A stretch of 64,000 nt of DNA from Janthinobacterium sp. 64 (GCF_002813325.1 NZ_PHUG01000001.1:5332001-5396000), one strand, 5' to 3'. Shown: positions 33,725 through 44,686, counted from the first letter of the stretch. Program-made: numbers and translations. The notes: a model not told the origin generated them from the letters alone.

Positions 33725-36700
33725 ATGGTGTCCATGAACCGCGTACCGACCAGCCCCGATTTCATCGCCGATGCCTTGCAGCTGATCGCCTTGCCGGCCT
33801 GCGCCTGCGATGCGTGCGGCATGGTGGTCGCGGTGAATGGGGCCTTGAGCGCCTTGCTGGGCAGCGATGTGTCGGGCCGCCTGCTGACCGACTGTTTTAC
33901 GGACGCCTACCGTGCGTCGAGTACCAGCATGCTGCGCGGCGCGCTCGGTGCGGCCGGCCGCGAGCGGCACTGGGACAGCAGCCTGCAAGGGGTATCGGGC
34001 GCCATCGCTGTGCAGATCTGGTCCCGGCCGCTGCCGGCGGGCGATGGCTTGCCGGGCGCAACCCTGGTGTTTGCCGACATCAGCGTGCAGCAGCGCGACC
34101 AGCAAGCCTTGCGCAAGACCTTGCTGGAACAGCAGGCCATCCTGGAAAGCGCGGCCGTCGGCATCGTCTTTTCCAAGGGCGGCTTCATCGAGGAGTGCAA
34201 TATCCGCGCCGCCGAGATGCTCGGCTATGCGCGCCACCAGTTGACGGGCATGCCGGGCGCGGTGCTGTACCGCTCCGCCGAGCATTGCCGCAATCTGGGG
34301 CTGGAAGCGGCGCCGCTGCTTTCCAAGGGCAAGCCGTACCGCACCGAACTGGAATTGCGGCGCCAGGATGGCACGCTGTTCTGGAGCCGCCTGCACGGGC
34401 GCGCCGTCGATCCCTTGAATACCCATGACGGCACGGTCTGGATCATCGAAGATATCAGCGACCACCGGCGCGATGAAGACCAGCTGCGCCGCGCCATGCT
34501 GGAAATGCAGGCCGTGATGGACAACGCGCCGCTGGCCATCGGCTTCCAGCGCGACAAGGGCGTACTGCGCTACAACCGCCGCTTCGCCGAATGCTTCGGC
34601 TTTGATGGCGACAGCGGCGTGGGCATGGCCGTCGCCGACCTGTACCCGTCGCGCGCGGCTTACGAGAACGTGGTGCGGCAAGCGTCGCCCCTGCTGCGGC
34701 GCGGCCAGCCGTTCCAGGGCGAGATGGAGATGCGCCGCCGCGACGGCTCCACCTTCTGGGCGCTGGCGTATGGCTATGTGCTGAACCCGGAGAGCCAGAC
34801 CGACCGCGGCCTGCGCGACACGATCTGGCTGTTTGACGACCGCAGCGCGCAGAAGGCGGCCGAGGAGGCCACGCGCCAGCTGATGCTGGAGCAGCAGGCC
34901 ATCCTCGACAATGCGTCCGTCGGCATCCTATTTTCGCGTTCGCGCCTGGTCTTGCGCTGCAATCCCCGCTTCGCCGAAATGTTTGGCTACGCGCAGGACG
35001 AGATGATCGGCCTGCCCGCCGCCGAGCTGTTTCCCTCGCCCGCCGCCTACGAGGCATTCGGCGTGCAAGCTACGCCGCTGCTGGGGCAGGGCTTGCCGTA
35101 CGAGCAGGATGAATCGCTGTTCCGCCGCCGCGACGGCAGCCTGTTCTGGTGCCGCATCCGCGCCAAGGCCGTCGACCAGGCGCACAGCGAGCAGGGCACC
35201 ATCTGGATCCTCGAAGACGTCACGGACAGCCGCCAGGCGCAGATGGAGGTGGCGGCCATCATGACGAATGCCTCGGTGAGCATCCTGTACACCAAGAACC
35301 GCCAGATCACGCGCTACAACCTGGGCTTTGCCGCGATGTTCGGCTACAGCGGCGACGAGGCGCTGGGTCTGCCCGGGCGCGCGCTGTACGTGTCGCAGCA
35401 GTCGTACGATTTATTGGGCGCGGCCGCGTTTCCCTTCCTGTCAGTCGGCAAGCCGTTTCAGACGGAAGTGGAAATGATGCGCCGCGACGGCACGACCTTG
35501 TGGGCGCAGCTGATCGCCTATGTCGTCAATCCGGACGATCCCGCCGCCGGCACCATCTGGATCATCGAGGACCGCACGGAAGCGAAGCGCGCCGAAGAAT
35601 CCTTGCGCAATGCGCTGCTGGAAAACCAGGCCATCCTCGACAGCGCCGTGCTGGGCATCTCGGTGGTGGAGGGCGGCTACAATTTGCGCGCCAACAGCAA
35701 GATGGAAGAGCTGTTCGGTTATGGACCGGGCGAGATCAACGGCCTGTCGGTGCAGACCCTGTACCCGGACGTGGCCGCGTGGAAGGCGGCGCGCGGCGAG
35801 ACGGCGCGCGACTTCGCGGCAGGGCGTGTGCACATGTCGGAATACCAGCTGGTGCGCAAGGATGGCAGCCGCTTCTGGGCGCGCCTGTCCGGCCGGCCGT
35901 TCGACCTGGCGCATGCTCATGGCCGTTCCGTGTGGCTGGTTGACGACGTGACGGCGCGCCGCGAGGCGGCCGAGGCGGTGCGCCGCGCGCGCGACGAACT
36001 GGAACTGCGCGTGCACGAACGCACGGCCGAACTGGCCGGCGCCAACCTGCTGCTGCAGGGCGAGATCGCCGAGCGGCGCCAGGCCGAGGCGCGCGTGCAT
36101 CACATGGCCTACCACGACAACCTGACGGGCTTGCCGAACCGCGCACTGTTGTCGGACCGCCTGGAGCGGGCCATGCTGGCCTCGCAGCGCTCCGGGCGCA
36201 AGCTGGCCGTGATGTTCATCGACCTCGATCGCTTCAAGACCATCAACGATTCGCTCGGTCACATGACGGGCGACTTGCTGCTCAAGGAAGTGGCTGCCCG
36301 GCTGTGCCGCGCCGTGCGCGCCAGCGACACGGTGGCGCGCCTGGGCGGCGATGAATTCGTCGTGCTGGTGCCGGGCATCCGCGACACCGACGAGGCGGCG
36401 CGCGTGGCCGAGAAGGTCATCGAGGCGCTGACGCCCGCTTTTCCGCTCGATAGCCATGTGCTGCACGTCACGCCGTCGATCGGCATCTGCGTGTATCCGG
36501 ACGATGGCGGCGATGTCGACGCGCTGATGCGCCATGCCGATGCGGCCATGTATCACGCCAAGGGCAATGGCCGCAACAACTACCAGTTCTTCACGCAGAC
36601 GATGAACCAGGCGGCGGCCCTGCATTTTGATCTGGAAAGCAGCTTGCGCACGGCGCTGGCGCTGCAGCAGTTCGAACTGTTTTACCAGCCCATCATCGAT

Positions 36701-37393
36701 ATCGCCACGCGCCGCCTGCATGGCATGGAAGTGCTGCTGCGCTGGCGCCGTCCCGGCCATGGCCTGGTGCTGCCTGACCGCTTCATCCCCATCATGGAGG
36801 AAAACGGCTTGATCGTGCCGGTGGGCGAATGGGTCATGCGCCAGGCGTGCGAGCAAAGCATGGCCTGGCAGCGCCAGGGCTTGCAGCCCGTGCCCCTGGC
36901 GGTGAATCTGTCGCCGCGCCAGTTCATGCACAAGGGCCTGGTGGCGGCCATCGGTGACGTGGTGCGGGAAACGGGCATCGATCCGGCGCTGCTGGAATTC
37001 GAGATCACCGAAACGGCGCTGATGCAGCACGGCGAGCATACGCTGGAGATTTTGCGGCAGATCAATGGCATGGGCCTGCGCCTGTCGATCGACGATTTCG
37101 GCACCGGCTATTCCAGCCTGGCCTACCTGAAACGCTTCCCCGTGAAAAAGGTCAAGATCGACCGTGCCTTCATCAAGGACCTGGAACACAGCGCGGAAGA
37201 CCGCGCCATCGTGGCGGCCATCATCGCGCTGGCCGACAGCCTGCAATTGTCGACCGTGGCCGAGGGCGTGGAGACGGAAGAACAGTTCGCCCTGCTGCAG
37301 GCGAACGGCTGCCGCTATGCGCAGGGCTATCTGTTTTCCGCGCCCGTGCCGGCGGTTAATGCGCAGGTGCTGCTAGAGAGGCGCAGCGTTTAA
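33725..37393 (+). CDS. Multi-PAS diguanylate cyclase/phosphodiesterase (GGDEF-EAL)
   Basis: A 1222-residue cytoplasmic c-di-GMP enzyme with no membrane segments. About five to six PAS modules fill residues 20-745; several share [13 protein letters not shown] openings and WIIEDxT-type ends. A coiled coil (about 750-790) leads to a GGDEF domain (about 795-955) with intact GGDEF and inhibitory RxxD (RASD) motifs. The EAL domain (about 970-1215) has EVL in place of EAL, a tolerated variant, and intact NLSPRQF, ETALM and DDFGTGYSS. Both activities are therefore possible. The start is uncertain: ATG at 33725 or 33734 or TTG at 33689, with no clear ribosome binding site. The end overlaps xth by 4 bases. 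Confidence 0.88.
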   Translation: MVSMNRVPTSPDFIADALQLIALPACACDACGMVVAVNGALSALLGSDVSGRLLTDCFTDAYRASSTSMLRGALGAAGRERHWDSSLQGVSGAIAVQIWSRPLPAGDGLPGATLVFADISVQQRDQQALRKTLLEQQAILESAAVGIVFSKGGFIEECNIRAAEMLGYARHQLTGMPGAVLYRSAEHCRNLGLEAAPLLSKGKPYRTELELRRQDGTLFWSRLHGRAVDPLNTHDGTVWIIEDISDHRRDEDQLRRAMLEMQAVMDNAPLAIGFQRDKGVLRYNRRFAECFGFDGDSGVGMAVADLYPSRAAYENVVRQASPLLRRGQPFQGEMEMRRRDGSTFWALAYGYVLNPESQTDRGLRDTIWLFDDRSAQKAAEEATRQLMLEQQAILDNASVGILFSRSRLVLRCNPRFAEMFGYAQDEMIGLPAAELFPSPAAYEAFGVQATPLLGQGLPYEQDESLFRRRDGSLFWCRIRAKAVDQAHSEQGTIWILEDVTDSRQAQMEVAAIMTNASVSILYTKNRQITRYNLGFAAMFGYSGDEALGLPGRALYVSQQSYDLLGAAAFPFLSVGKPFQTEVEMMRRDGTTLWAQLIAYVVNPDDPAAGTIWIIEDRTEAKRAEESLRNALLENQAILDSAVLGISVVEGGYNLRANSKMEELFGYGPGEINGLSVQTLYPDVAAWKAARGETARDFAAGRVHMSEYQLVRKDGSRFWARLSGRPFDLAHAHGRSVWLVDDVTARREAAEAVRRARDELELRVHERTAELAGANLLLQGEIAERRQAEARVHHMAYHDNLTGLPNRALLSDRLERAMLASQRSGRKLAVMFIDLDRFKTINDSLGHMTGDLLLKEVAARLCRAVRASDTVARLGGDEFVVLVPGIRDTDEAARVAEKVIEALTPAFPLDSHVLHVTPSIGICVYPDDGGDVDALMRHADAAMYHAKGNGRNNYQFFTQTMNQAAALHFDLESSLRTALALQQFELFYQPIIDIATRRLHGMEVLLRWRRPGHGLVLPDRFIPIMEENGLIVPVGEWVMRQACEQSMAWQRQGLQPVPLAVNLSPRQFMHKGLVAAIGDVVRETGIDPALLEFEITETALMQHGEHTLEILRQINGMGLRLSIDDFGTGYSSLAYLKRFPVKKVKIDRAFIKDLEHSAEDRAIVAAIIALADSLQLSTVAEGVETEEQFALLQANGCRYAQGYLFSAPVPAVNAQVLLERRSV

Positions 37394-38154
37394 TCGATGG
37401 TGGCGACGACCGGCGCGTGGTCGGATGGCTGTTCCCACTTGCGGGGCACGCGATCGATCACGCAGGCCGTGCAGCGGCCAGCCAGGGCGGGCGAGAGCAG
37501 GATATGGTCGATGCGCAGGCCCTTGTTCAGGCGGAAGCCCAACTGGCGGTAGTCCCACCAGCTGAACGATTTTTCCGCCTGTTCGAACAGGCGGAAGGCG
37601 TCCGTCAGGCCGATGTCGAACAGGCGCTGCAGGGCGGCGCGCTCCTTGTCCGAGACCAGCACCTGGCCGGCCCAGGCGACAGGGTCGTGCACGTCGCGGT
37701 CGTCGGGGGCGATATTGTAGTCGCCCACGACGGCCAGCTGCGGGTGCTGCAGCGCTTCTTCGGCCAGCCAGTCGTGCAGGGCGGACAGCCAGCCCAGCTT
37801 GTACTCGTATTTGTCCGACTCGATGCTCTGGCCGTTCGGCACGTAGGCGCACACGACGCGCACGCCGCCGATTGTGGCGGCCAGGATGCGCTGCTGCGCA
37901 TCTTCATAGCGGGGATTGTTCTTCACCACGTCGGTGATCGGCAGCTTCGACAGGATGGCCACGCCGTTGTAGGTTTTCTGGCCGCTGAAGACCACCTGGT
38001 AACCAGCCGCCTCGATCTCGGCGACGGGGAACTTGTCATCCGTGAGTTTGGTCTCTTGCAAGCAGAGTATGTCGACCGGATTGTCGGTCAGCCACTGCAG
38101 CACTTGCGGCAGGCGCACTTTGAGTGAGTTGACGTTCCAGGTGGCGAGTTTCAT
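37390..38154 (-). CDS. xth: Exodeoxyribonuclease III
   Basis: A 254-residue EEP-fold nuclease of base excision repair (AP endonuclease and 3'-5' exonuclease). Motifs [15 protein letters not shown] (metal Glu), [16 protein letters not shown] and the final SDHAPV are intact. Length is normal for the ExoA/Xth family. Convergent with the GGDEF-EAL gene, with a 4-base overlap. Confidence 0.95.
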   Translation of the reverse strand: MKLATWNVNSLKVRLPQVLQWLTDNPVDILCLQETKLTDDKFPVAEIEAAGYQVVFSGQKTYNGVAILSKLPITDVVKNNPRYEDAQQRILAATIGGVRVVCAYVPNGQSIESDKYEYKLGWLSALHDWLAEEALQHPQLAVVGDYNIAPDDRDVHDPVAWAGQVLVSDKERAALQRLFDIGLTDAFRLFEQAEKSFSWWDYRQLGFRLNKGLRIDHILLSPALAGRCTACVIDRVPRKWEQPSDHAPVVATID

Positions 38155-38724
38155 GGGAAAAATCCTTGCTTGAATAGGTATCGATAAGCGCGAATCTTAC
38201 CGCATGCGTGTCGCCGGCGTGCTGCCTGCCGCTTGTCGCGCAAGCACGTTATTTTCCCACAGGGAAAAAGAGTGTCAATAAAGTATTTATATTCAGCCAA
38301 TCGTGGCGCATGAATATTATGTTTTTGTGTATGATTGATCAACCCCTATGTTTGATTTGGCATAAGTGGCTGGCGTGGCAGGCTGCGTGTCGCCGTTTAA
38401 CGCGACAAAGGTGTAAAGTTTCTCGCTGAAACGCGATAAAAACTACTAAAATGGCACAATGTAACAACTGTGTCACACGGCTTTGTTACAGCCAAGTTAA
38501 GAACCGAACAGGAAGCAGTTGTAATTAGTTGTAATTGCTATTCCGATTACATGACCACTGTGCCGGAGCGGAGCGTCAATTCCGTTTTCGGCGCCGCCAG
38601 ACTTGTTATATAAATTGCAGTACTATATCTATGAGACTGTTTTGCGACATCAATAGATGGTACTATTTTGAAATGTTGCAGTTTTAATAGTGAGACTTGC
38701 GCGTAGCATTTGCAAAGGAAGAAA
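38155..38724. other. 570-bp non-coding, AT-rich region
   Basis: No convincing gene was found in this long gap between xth (minus) and a small hypothetical gene (plus). It contains a nested dyad (38460-38490), a direct repeat of AGTTGTAATT (about 38517 and 38527) and several AT-rich stretches. It could hold a small RNA or promoters. Confidence 0.55.
38460..38490. promoter_or_regulatory. Nested dyad TGTAACAA / TTGTTACA
   Basis: Eight-base perfect arms flank 15 bases which themselves contain GTGTCACAC. The sequence resembles a two-part operator or a small hairpin; it lies about 235 bases before the next gene. Confidence 0.4.
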
Positions 38725-39096
38725 ATGCGAACTGCATTTGAAGCGTGGGCGCAGCGTGACGGCCACATTGTGCGGCGAAGAGAAGACAAACCGGATGAGT
38801 ACCTGATTTTCGAAACCCAGCGCCGCTGGGTTATCTGGCAGGCAGCTCTGACGCATGGCAAGACGCCGGCCAAGCCGCGCGTGAGCGCGGCCGAAAAGGC
38901 GGCGAAAGCCCAGCGCGCGCTGGAAATGTCTTCCGATGAGGCGACCGTGCGCAACAAGGTGCTCAATGAAGTGCTCGACGCCTTCAGCGGCGCCGATGGC
39001 GCTGCCGGCATGGAAGGCATACTGAAAGTAATCCAGGGCCTGAAGATGAAGCAGAAGGCACTGGCCGACGACAAGAGCGAAGATTCAACGGCTTGA
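38725..39096 (+). CDS. Hypothetical protein, 123 residues
   Basis: A soluble, charged protein not recognised as a known family. The N-terminal 45 residues (FEAWAQRDGH, EYLIFETQRRWVIWQ) look like a short conserved module; the middle is Lys/Ala-rich and helical (AAEKAAKAQRAL). No signal peptide. The ATG at 38725 follows AAGGAAG. The next gene, a DUF1653 protein, starts 10 bases after its stop, so they are likely one operon. Confidence 0.7.
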   Translation: MRTAFEAWAQRDGHIVRRREDKPDEYLIFETQRRWVIWQAALTHGKTPAKPRVSAAEKAAKAQRALEMSSDEATVRNKVLNEVLDAFSGADGAAGMEGILKVIQGLKMKQKALADDKSEDSTA

Positions 39097-39106
39097 GGGG
39101 ACGGCG

Positions 39107-39295
39107 ATGCGTTATCGACACTACAAGGGCGGTATTTATGAACTGGTGTGCGAAGCCACGCTGGAAGCGGATCTGACACCGATGATCGTGTATCGCGCCG
39201 CGGATGGTTCCATCTGGACCCGGCCGAAAGACGTGTTCTTTCAACTGATCGAAGTCGAAGGCGTCATGGTCCAGCGTTTCGCTCCCATCAACTGA
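39107..39295 (+). CDS. DUF1653 domain protein
   Basis: A 62-residue protein consisting of one DUF1653 domain: YRHYKGGIYELV, MIVYRAADGSIWTRPKDVFF. The family is widespread and of unknown function. GAGGGG lies upstream of the ATG. It probably shares a transcript with the hypothetical gene before it and the creA-like gene after it. Confidence 0.87.
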   Translation: MRYRHYKGGIYELVCEATLEADLTPMIVYRAADGSIWTRPKDVFFQLIEVEGVMVQRFAPIN

Positions 39296-39328
39296 TGGCC
39301 GCCTGCGTGCGTGCCCGGGATTATCTTC

Positions 39329-39799
39329 ATGCGTAAATTGCTGCCTGCCGCTGTGGTGCTGGGTTTTGCCTGCGCCGCGGCGCATGCCGAAACCATCGGT
39401 TCGGTCGACACGGTGTTCAAACTGATCGGCCCTGACCACAAGATCGTCGTCGAAGCCTACGACGATCCCCGTGTTGCCGGCGTCAGCTGCTATCTGTCGC
39501 GCGCCAAGACCGGTGGCATCAAGGGCGCCGTCGGCCTGGCCGAAGACAAGGCCGATGCGGCCGTCGCCTGCCGTCAGGTGGGGCCGCTGCAATTCAAGGG
39601 CAAGCTGCCGCGCCAGGAAGAAGTGTTTACCGAGCGTGCCTCGATCTTCTTCAAGCATGTGCGCGTGGTGCGCATGGTCGACAGCAAGCGCAATGCGCTG
39701 GTCTACCTCGTGTATTCCGACCGCCTGATCGAGGGCAGCCCGAAAAACAGCGTCACCGCCGTCGCCGTGCCCGGCGACCAGCCGATTCCCGTCCGTTAA
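39329..39799 (+). CDS. creA: CreA family periplasmic protein
   Basis: A 156-residue protein with a signal peptide (to about residue 20, ending AHA) and the CreA domain: [53 protein letters not shown]. The function of CreA is not established. The ATG at 39329 gives the signal peptide directly; an in-frame start at 39311 adds six residues. Lies 33 bases after the DUF1653 gene. Confidence 0.9.
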   Translation: MRKLLPAAVVLGFACAAAHAETIGSVDTVFKLIGPDHKIVVEAYDDPRVAGVSCYLSRAKTGGIKGAVGLAEDKADAAVACRQVGPLQFKGKLPRQEEVFTERASIFFKHVRVVRMVDSKRNALVYLVYSDRLIEGSPKNSVTAVAVPGDQPIPVR

Positions 39800-39810
39800 G
39801 CGAGCTTCCC

Positions 39811-40344
39811 ATGCGCGTGCCGCTGTCTGCCCCCCTTGTCGCCTTTGCCGCCGGGGCGCTGCTGTTCGCTCTGGGCGGCTGCGCCACCCTGACGGGCAAC
39901 ACCGAGCAGATGGTGCTGGTGCAAACCATCCAGGACAACCGAGAGCTCAATGGCGCCGGCTGTATCCTCAGCAACGACGTGGGCAAGTGGTTCGTCACCA
40001 CGCCGGGGCGCATTACCATCCGCAAGAGCCAGGAGCCGTTGAAGGTCGATTGCCGCAAATACGGTTCGCCCGCCATCGCGACGGACGACCATATCGACCC
40101 CAAGCTCAATGCCAGCGTCTGGGGCAATGTCATCCTGACCTTGGGCGTCGGTTATTTCGTCGACCGCAACACGGGTGCGGGCTTTGACTATCCATCGATT
40201 TTGACCATCGTCATGCAGGACCCCGCGCGCCTGGCGCCGCCGCCCGCGCCGGTTTTCGTGCCGCCGCCAGCGGCCGCCGTGCCGGAAACGGTGGTCCAGC
40301 CGAAGGTGGCGCCATCGCCGTTGCCCAATCCCGTCGTCTACTGA
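39811..40344 (+). CDS. Hypothetical lipoprotein
   Basis: A 177-residue protein with a lipoprotein signal (lipobox ALGGC, Cys about residue 24). The mature part has a small folded region with several Cys (GAGCILSND, KVDCRKYG), a hydrophobic segment (VWGNVILTLGVGYFVDR) and a Pro/Ala/Val-rich tail. It resembles lipoproteins of unknown function found in betaproteobacteria. Starts 11 bases after creA, so probably the last gene of that operon. Confidence 0.75.
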   Translation: MRVPLSAPLVAFAAGALLFALGGCATLTGNTEQMVLVQTIQDNRELNGAGCILSNDVGKWFVTTPGRITIRKSQEPLKVDCRKYGSPAIATDDHIDPKLNASVWGNVILTLGVGYFVDRNTGAGFDYPSILTIVMQDPARLAPPPAPVFVPPPAAAVPETVVQPKVAPSPLPNPVVY

Positions 40345-40361
40345 TTACTACACACGAAAAA

Positions 40362-40390
40362 AGCCGCCAGGGTCAGTGACCCTGGCGGCT
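40362..40390 (-). terminator. Terminator of pepA, possibly shared
   Basis: A 14-base perfect inverted repeat, AGCCGCCAGGGTCA and its complement, centred on one base. On the minus strand it is followed by T6, terminating pepA; on the plus strand only a T-rich tract follows. Confidence 0.85.
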
Positions 40391-40406
40391 GTCTTCTTGC
40401 GTTATC

Positions 40407-41900
40407 TTACACGCGGTTGATCAGGAACGTCGTCAGCAAAGGTACTGGACGGCCGGTCGCGCCTTTTGCGCCGCCCGATTTCCATGCCGTGCCGGCGATG
40501 TCCAGATGCGCCCAGGTGTACTTCTTGGTGAAGTTTTCCAGGAACGCCGCTGCCGTCACCGAACCGCCGCCTGGCGTGCCGATGTTGGCCAGGTCGGCGA
40601 AGTTCGACTTCAGCTGCTCGTTGTACGCTTCTTCGATCGGCATGCGCCATGCCGTGTCGCTCGACTGCTTGCCCGCTGCCAGCAATTCGTTGGCCAGCTG
40701 GTCATGCGCCGCATCGCTGCGCGTAAACAGGCCGCTGTTGTGGTGGCCCAGGGCGACGACGCAAGCGCCCGTCAGGGTGGCGATATCGACGACGGCTGCC
40801 GGCTTGAAGCGTTCGGCGTAGGTCAGCGCGTCGCACAGCACCAGGCGGCCTTCGGCGTCGGTATTGAGCACTTCGATGGTCAGGCCGTTCATCGACGTGA
40901 CGATGTCGCCCGGCTTGGTGGCGCGGCCCGATGGCATGTTTTCACACGCGGCGATGACGCCGATGACGTTCAGCTTCAGGTTCATTTCGCCGATGGCGCG
41001 GAAGGTGCCCAGCACCGAGGCGGCGCCGCACATGTCGTACTTCATTTCATCCATGCCAGGACCGGCCTTGATCGAAATGCCGCCCGTGTCGAAGGTGATG
41101 CCCTTGCCGACCAGGACTACTGGTGCATCCTTGGCCTTGCCGCCCATGTGCTTCAGGACGATGAATTTCGGTGGCTGTTCGCTGCCGTTTGTGACGGACA
41201 GGAAGCTGCCCATCTTCAGCGCTTCGAGCTGTTTGCGGTCGAGTACTTCGACTTCAAACTTGTAATCCTTGGCCAGCTGCTTGGCCGTGTTGGCCAGGTA
41301 GGTCGGGTTGGCGACGTTCGCCGGCAGGTCGCCCAAGTTGCGCGTCAGGTCGGAACCGTTGGCGATGGCGACCGCTTGCGCCAGCGCGCCGCGCGTGGCT
41401 GCCGTTGCGGGAGCGGCCAGGACGATCTTGCGCACGCCTGCTGGCGCCGGATCTTTTTTGCTTTTTTGCGAGTCGCAGCGGTATTCGCTGTCGTGGGCGG
41501 CTTGCACCACGCAACGGATTGCCCAATTTACGTCGCGCTCTTTCACTTCCGTCAGCGGTAATGCGATAATGGCGTCCGCAGCGCCCAGCGAGCCAAAAGC
41601 CTTGAGGGCCGCTTGTACACCGGTAGCGAAGCTTTTTTCGCTGACAGTGTCATCGCTGCCCATGCCTACCAGCAGAACACGTTCGGCGGCGACGCCATCG
41701 ACAGCGCGCAGCAGCAAGGTGCTGCCTGGCTTGCCGCTGATGTCGCCGGACTTCAGCGCAGCCGAAATCGCACCCTTGCTGTCCAGCGATTTTGCCGCTG
41801 GCGACAGTTTTTTGTTTTCGAATACCGCAACCGCGATGCATCCGCTTTTGGCCGTGCCGAGGGTGCTCTTGGTATCGAATGCTTTTATGCTAAAGTCCAT
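40407..41900 (-). CDS. pepA: Leucyl aminopeptidase PepA
   Basis: A 497-residue M17 metallopeptidase removing N-terminal amino acids, typically a hexamer with two metal ions. The signature [10 protein letters not shown] is present, as are [11 protein letters not shown] and KYDMCGAA. The N-terminal domain is somewhat divergent, as usual. ATG at 41900 is chosen since GGAG precedes it; an in-frame ATG at 41918 lacks a site. Divergent from lptF, a common arrangement in betaproteobacteria. Confidence 0.95.
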   Translation of the reverse strand: MDFSIKAFDTKSTLGTAKSGCIAVAVFENKKLSPAAKSLDSKGAISAALKSGDISGKPGSTLLLRAVDGVAAERVLLVGMGSDDTVSEKSFATGVQAALKAFGSLGAADAIIALPLTEVKERDVNWAIRCVVQAAHDSEYRCDSQKSKKDPAPAGVRKIVLAAPATAATRGALAQAVAIANGSDLTRNLGDLPANVANPTYLANTAKQLAKDYKFEVEVLDRKQLEALKMGSFLSVTNGSEQPPKFIVLKHMGGKAKDAPVVLVGKGITFDTGGISIKAGPGMDEMKYDMCGAASVLGTFRAIGEMNLKLNVIGVIAACENMPSGRATKPGDIVTSMNGLTIEVLNTDAEGRLVLCDALTYAERFKPAAVVDIATLTGACVVALGHHNSGLFTRSDAAHDQLANELLAAGKQSSDTAWRMPIEEAYNEQLKSNFADLANIGTPGGGSVTAAAFLENFTKKYTWAHLDIAGTAWKSGGAKGATGRPVPLLTTFLINRV

Positions 41901-41923
41901 TTGGTTCTCCGTTTTCATTTACT

Positions 41924-41937
41924 AGTAACGTGTTACT
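41924..41937. promoter_or_regulatory. 6-bp dyad between pepA and lptF
   Basis: AGTAAC and GTTACT flank GT in the 67-bp divergent gap. It may be an operator affecting both directions. Confidence 0.35.
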
Positions 41938-41967
41938 CAACTAACTGACCCGAATTATAAACTCCGA

Positions 41968-43113
41968 ATGATCTTTCAACGCGCCCTTCGACGTGAATTG
42001 GCTAGTGCCGCCGGGGCCACCTTCACTGTTTTGTTCAGCATCCTGCTTACCTGGATGCTGATCGGTATTCTCGGCAAGGCGGCGGGCGGCAAGATTGCGT
42101 CGGCCGACGTCATGTCGCTGATGGTTTTTTCCGCCCTGATGCAGCTGCCCACCATCATCATCCTTACCGGTTTCATTTCGGTGCTGATGGTCGTCACGCG
42201 CAGCTACAAGGAGTCGGAAATGGTGGTGTGGTTCGCCTCCGGCCTGAGCTTGTCGCGCTGGATCTGGCCCGTGCTCAGCTTCGGCCTGCCGCTGGTGCTG
42301 GCCACCGGCATCCTGAGCCTGTACGCCACGCCGTGGGCGCAAAAGAAAAGCGATGAATATGTGGCGCGCTTTGAAAAGCGCGAAGACCTGCAGAAAGTCA
42401 CGCCGGGCCAGTTCCGCGAATCGGCCGGCAGCAACCGCATCTTTTTCGTCGAGGGCGTCAGCGGCGAGAAGAACGTGGTGCAGAACGTCTTCGTCAATAC
42501 CGTCGATGAAAAAGGCAGCGCCGTCGTCGTCGTCGCCAAAGAAGGCGTGATCAATACCGACGCCAAGGGCGAACGCTTCCTGGTGCTCAAGAGCGGACGC
42601 CGCTACCAGGGCGTGCCGACGCAGGCGGACTTCCAGACCATGGAATTCGAGCAGTACATCATGCGCATCGAGAGCAAGCAGCAGGAACTGGGCGCGGAAC
42701 TGGGCGTGCGCGCCATGAGCACCATGGCCCTCATCGCCGATCCGAATCCCTACACCATGGCCGAATTGCTGTGGCGCGTCAGTGCGCCCATGATCGGCCT
42801 GATGCTGATCCTGCTGGCCATCCCGCTGGGCTTTGTCAATCCGCGCGCCGGCAGTTCGGCCAACCTGATCGTGGCCCTGCTGATTTTCTTTACATACAGC
42901 AACCTTATCAAGGTCGTCGAAGCGAGCGTGAAACAGGGGCGCCTGACATTCGGCCTGGCCTGGTGGCCGCTGCACCTGCTGGCGGCACTGGCCGTGGTGG
43001 CGCTGTTTGCATGGCGCCTGAATGTGAATCACCGCTATCATCCGCTGGTCTTGCTGGCGTCCTTCAAGCGCGCGCGCCGCGCCGGAAAACCTAGTAAAGC
43101 GGTATCGAAATGA
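41968..43113 (+). CDS. lptF: LPS export permease LptF
   Basis: A 381-residue YjgP/YjgQ-family permease. Transmembrane helices cluster at about 15-35, 50-75, 95-120 and again at 270-360, with the large periplasmic beta-jellyroll domain between. With LptG and LptB it extracts lipopolysaccharide from the inner membrane. The N-terminus MIFQRALRRELASAAGATF is typical. The stop overlaps the lptG start (ATGA). Confidence 0.95.
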   Translation: MIFQRALRRELASAAGATFTVLFSILLTWMLIGILGKAAGGKIASADVMSLMVFSALMQLPTIIILTGFISVLMVVTRSYKESEMVVWFASGLSLSRWIWPVLSFGLPLVLATGILSLYATPWAQKKSDEYVARFEKREDLQKVTPGQFRESAGSNRIFFVEGVSGEKNVVQNVFVNTVDEKGSAVVVVAKEGVINTDAKGERFLVLKSGRRYQGVPTQADFQTMEFEQYIMRIESKQQELGAELGVRAMSTMALIADPNPYTMAELLWRVSAPMIGLMLILLAIPLGFVNPRAGSSANLIVALLIFFTYSNLIKVVEASVKQGRLTFGLAWWPLHLLAALAVVALFAWRLNVNHRYHPLVLLASFKRARRAGKPSKAVSK

Positions 43114-44279
43114 AGATTTTACAGCGCTATTTTGCGGTCTCGATATTCCAGGCGGTGCTGTTCGTGCTGCTCGCCTTTTTGGCGCTGCAAGCCTTCATCG
43201 ACCTGACGGGCGAGTTGCCCAAGGTGGGCCGCAACGGCTACACCATCCAGTATGCCTTCCTGTACGTGCTGGTGCTGGTGCCGGGGCATGTGTACGAGGT
43301 GATGCCGATTGCGGCACTGATCGGCACCATCTATACGATGGCGCAGTTTGCGGCCAGTTCCGAATTTACCATCATGCGCGCTTCGAGCATGTCGACGGCG
43401 ATGGCGGCCGGTTTCCTGTTCCGCATCGGTATCGTCTTCGTGGTCATTACCTTCATCTTCGGCGAGCTGATCACGCCGCGCACCGAACCGCTGGCCGAAC
43501 GCCTCAAGCTGACGTCGCGCGGCGCGGCCGTGTCGAGCGAGTTTCGCTCGGGCCTGTGGACCAAGGACATGGTCAAGAGCGACGGCCTGACAGGCACCGT
43601 CACCGGTTCGCGCTTTTTCAATGTGGGCGAAGCGCGTCCGGACGGCCAGCTGAAAAACGTCAAGCTGTATGAGTTTGATACCGATATGCGTTTGCGCACC
43701 CTGACCGTGGCCAAGGGGGCGACGTATCAGGGCAATAATATCTGGCGCCTGACGGATGTGACGGAAACCTCGTTCTCGAACAGCGCGTCGACCTCGCCCG
43801 GCTTCGAACCGAAGCTGGCGAACTACTTTGGGCAGGAAACGAGCCTGGTGCGCACGGTGCAAAGCGCCAGCAAGGACATGGTGTCGGAAGTGACGCCGAA
43901 GATCCTGACGGTGTCCGCTTCCGACCCCGAGCGCATGTCGGCCAGCGAACTGGCCGTGTACACGCGCCACCTGGCCGAGAACAAGCAGGAAACCGAGCGT
44001 TTCCGCATCGCCTTCTGGAAAAAGCTGATCGATCCGCTGGCCATCTTCGTGTTGATGGCGCTGGCGCTGCCGTTCGCCTACATGCACACGCGCAGCGGCG
44101 GCATCAGCCTGAAGATCTTCATCGGCATCATGATCGGCGTGAGCTTCATGCTGGTCAACACCCTGTTTTCGCATCTTGGGCTGCTCAGCACCTGGCCGGC
44201 CTTCCTGACGGCGGTGGCGCCGAGCACCTTGTATCTGCTGCTGGCGCTGGGCGCCCTGTGGTGGGTGGAGCGGCATTGA
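43110..44279 (+). CDS. lptG: LPS export permease LptG
   Basis: A 389-residue partner of LptF with the same fold: two N-terminal helix pairs, a periplasmic domain (about 130-290) and C-terminal helices. The N-terminus ILQRYFAVSIFQAVLFVLLAF is typical of LptG. It overlaps lptF by 4 bases and the next gene by 1 base (TGATG). Confidence 0.95.
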   Translation: MKILQRYFAVSIFQAVLFVLLAFLALQAFIDLTGELPKVGRNGYTIQYAFLYVLVLVPGHVYEVMPIAALIGTIYTMAQFAASSEFTIMRASSMSTAMAAGFLFRIGIVFVVITFIFGELITPRTEPLAERLKLTSRGAAVSSEFRSGLWTKDMVKSDGLTGTVTGSRFFNVGEARPDGQLKNVKLYEFDTDMRLRTLTVAKGATYQGNNIWRLTDVTETSFSNSASTSPGFEPKLANYFGQETSLVRTVQSASKDMVSEVTPKILTVSASDPERMSASELAVYTRHLAENKQETERFRIAFWKKLIDPLAIFVLMALALPFAYMHTRSGGISLKIFIGIMIGVSFMLVNTLFSHLGLLSTWPAFLTAVAPSTLYLLLALGALWWVERH

Positions 44280-44686
44280 TGGAGACGAACGTGCAACAGG
44301 CACTGATCTTGTTTGCCCATGGCGCGCGCGCCGCATCGTGGGCCGCGCCCTTCGAGCGCCTGCGCGACCTGACCCAGGCGCGCATGCCTGCTACCGGCGT
44401 GCACCTGGCTTTCCTGGAGCTGATGACGCCGCGCCTGCCCGAACTGGTGGCGACCCTGCTGGCCGAGCTGCCCGCCGGCGCCATCCTCGACGTCACCGTG
44501 GTGCCCGTGTTCCTGGGGCAGGGCGGGCATGTGCTGCGCGACTTGCCGCTGTTGCTGGAAGAACTGCGCCAGCAGCATCCGGCACTGCGCCTGAAGGTGG
44601 TCGAGGCGGTGGGCGAGAACGCCAGCGTACTGGCCGCCATCGCCGATTACTGCGTGGCGGCGCCAGGCTCCAGCCCTTTGCCTTGA
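44279..44686 (+). CDS. CbiX-type sirohydrochlorin chelatase (single domain)
   Basis: A 135-residue protein with one CbiX/SirB domain: LILFAHGARAASWAAPFERL, then VVPVFLGQGGHVLRDLP. Single-domain family members act as dimers and insert cobalt or iron into sirohydrochlorin. It may perform the last step of siroheme synthesis for the cysI sulfite reductase encoded 6 kb away. The start overlaps the lptG stop by one base. A clear His in AHG and a second His in GGHV match the metal-binding pair. Confidence 0.85.
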   Translation: METNVQQALILFAHGARAASWAAPFERLRDLTQARMPATGVHLAFLELMTPRLPELVATLLAELPAGAILDVTVVPVFLGQGGHVLRDLPLLLEELRQQHPALRLKVVEAVGENASVLAAIADYCVAAPGSSPLP

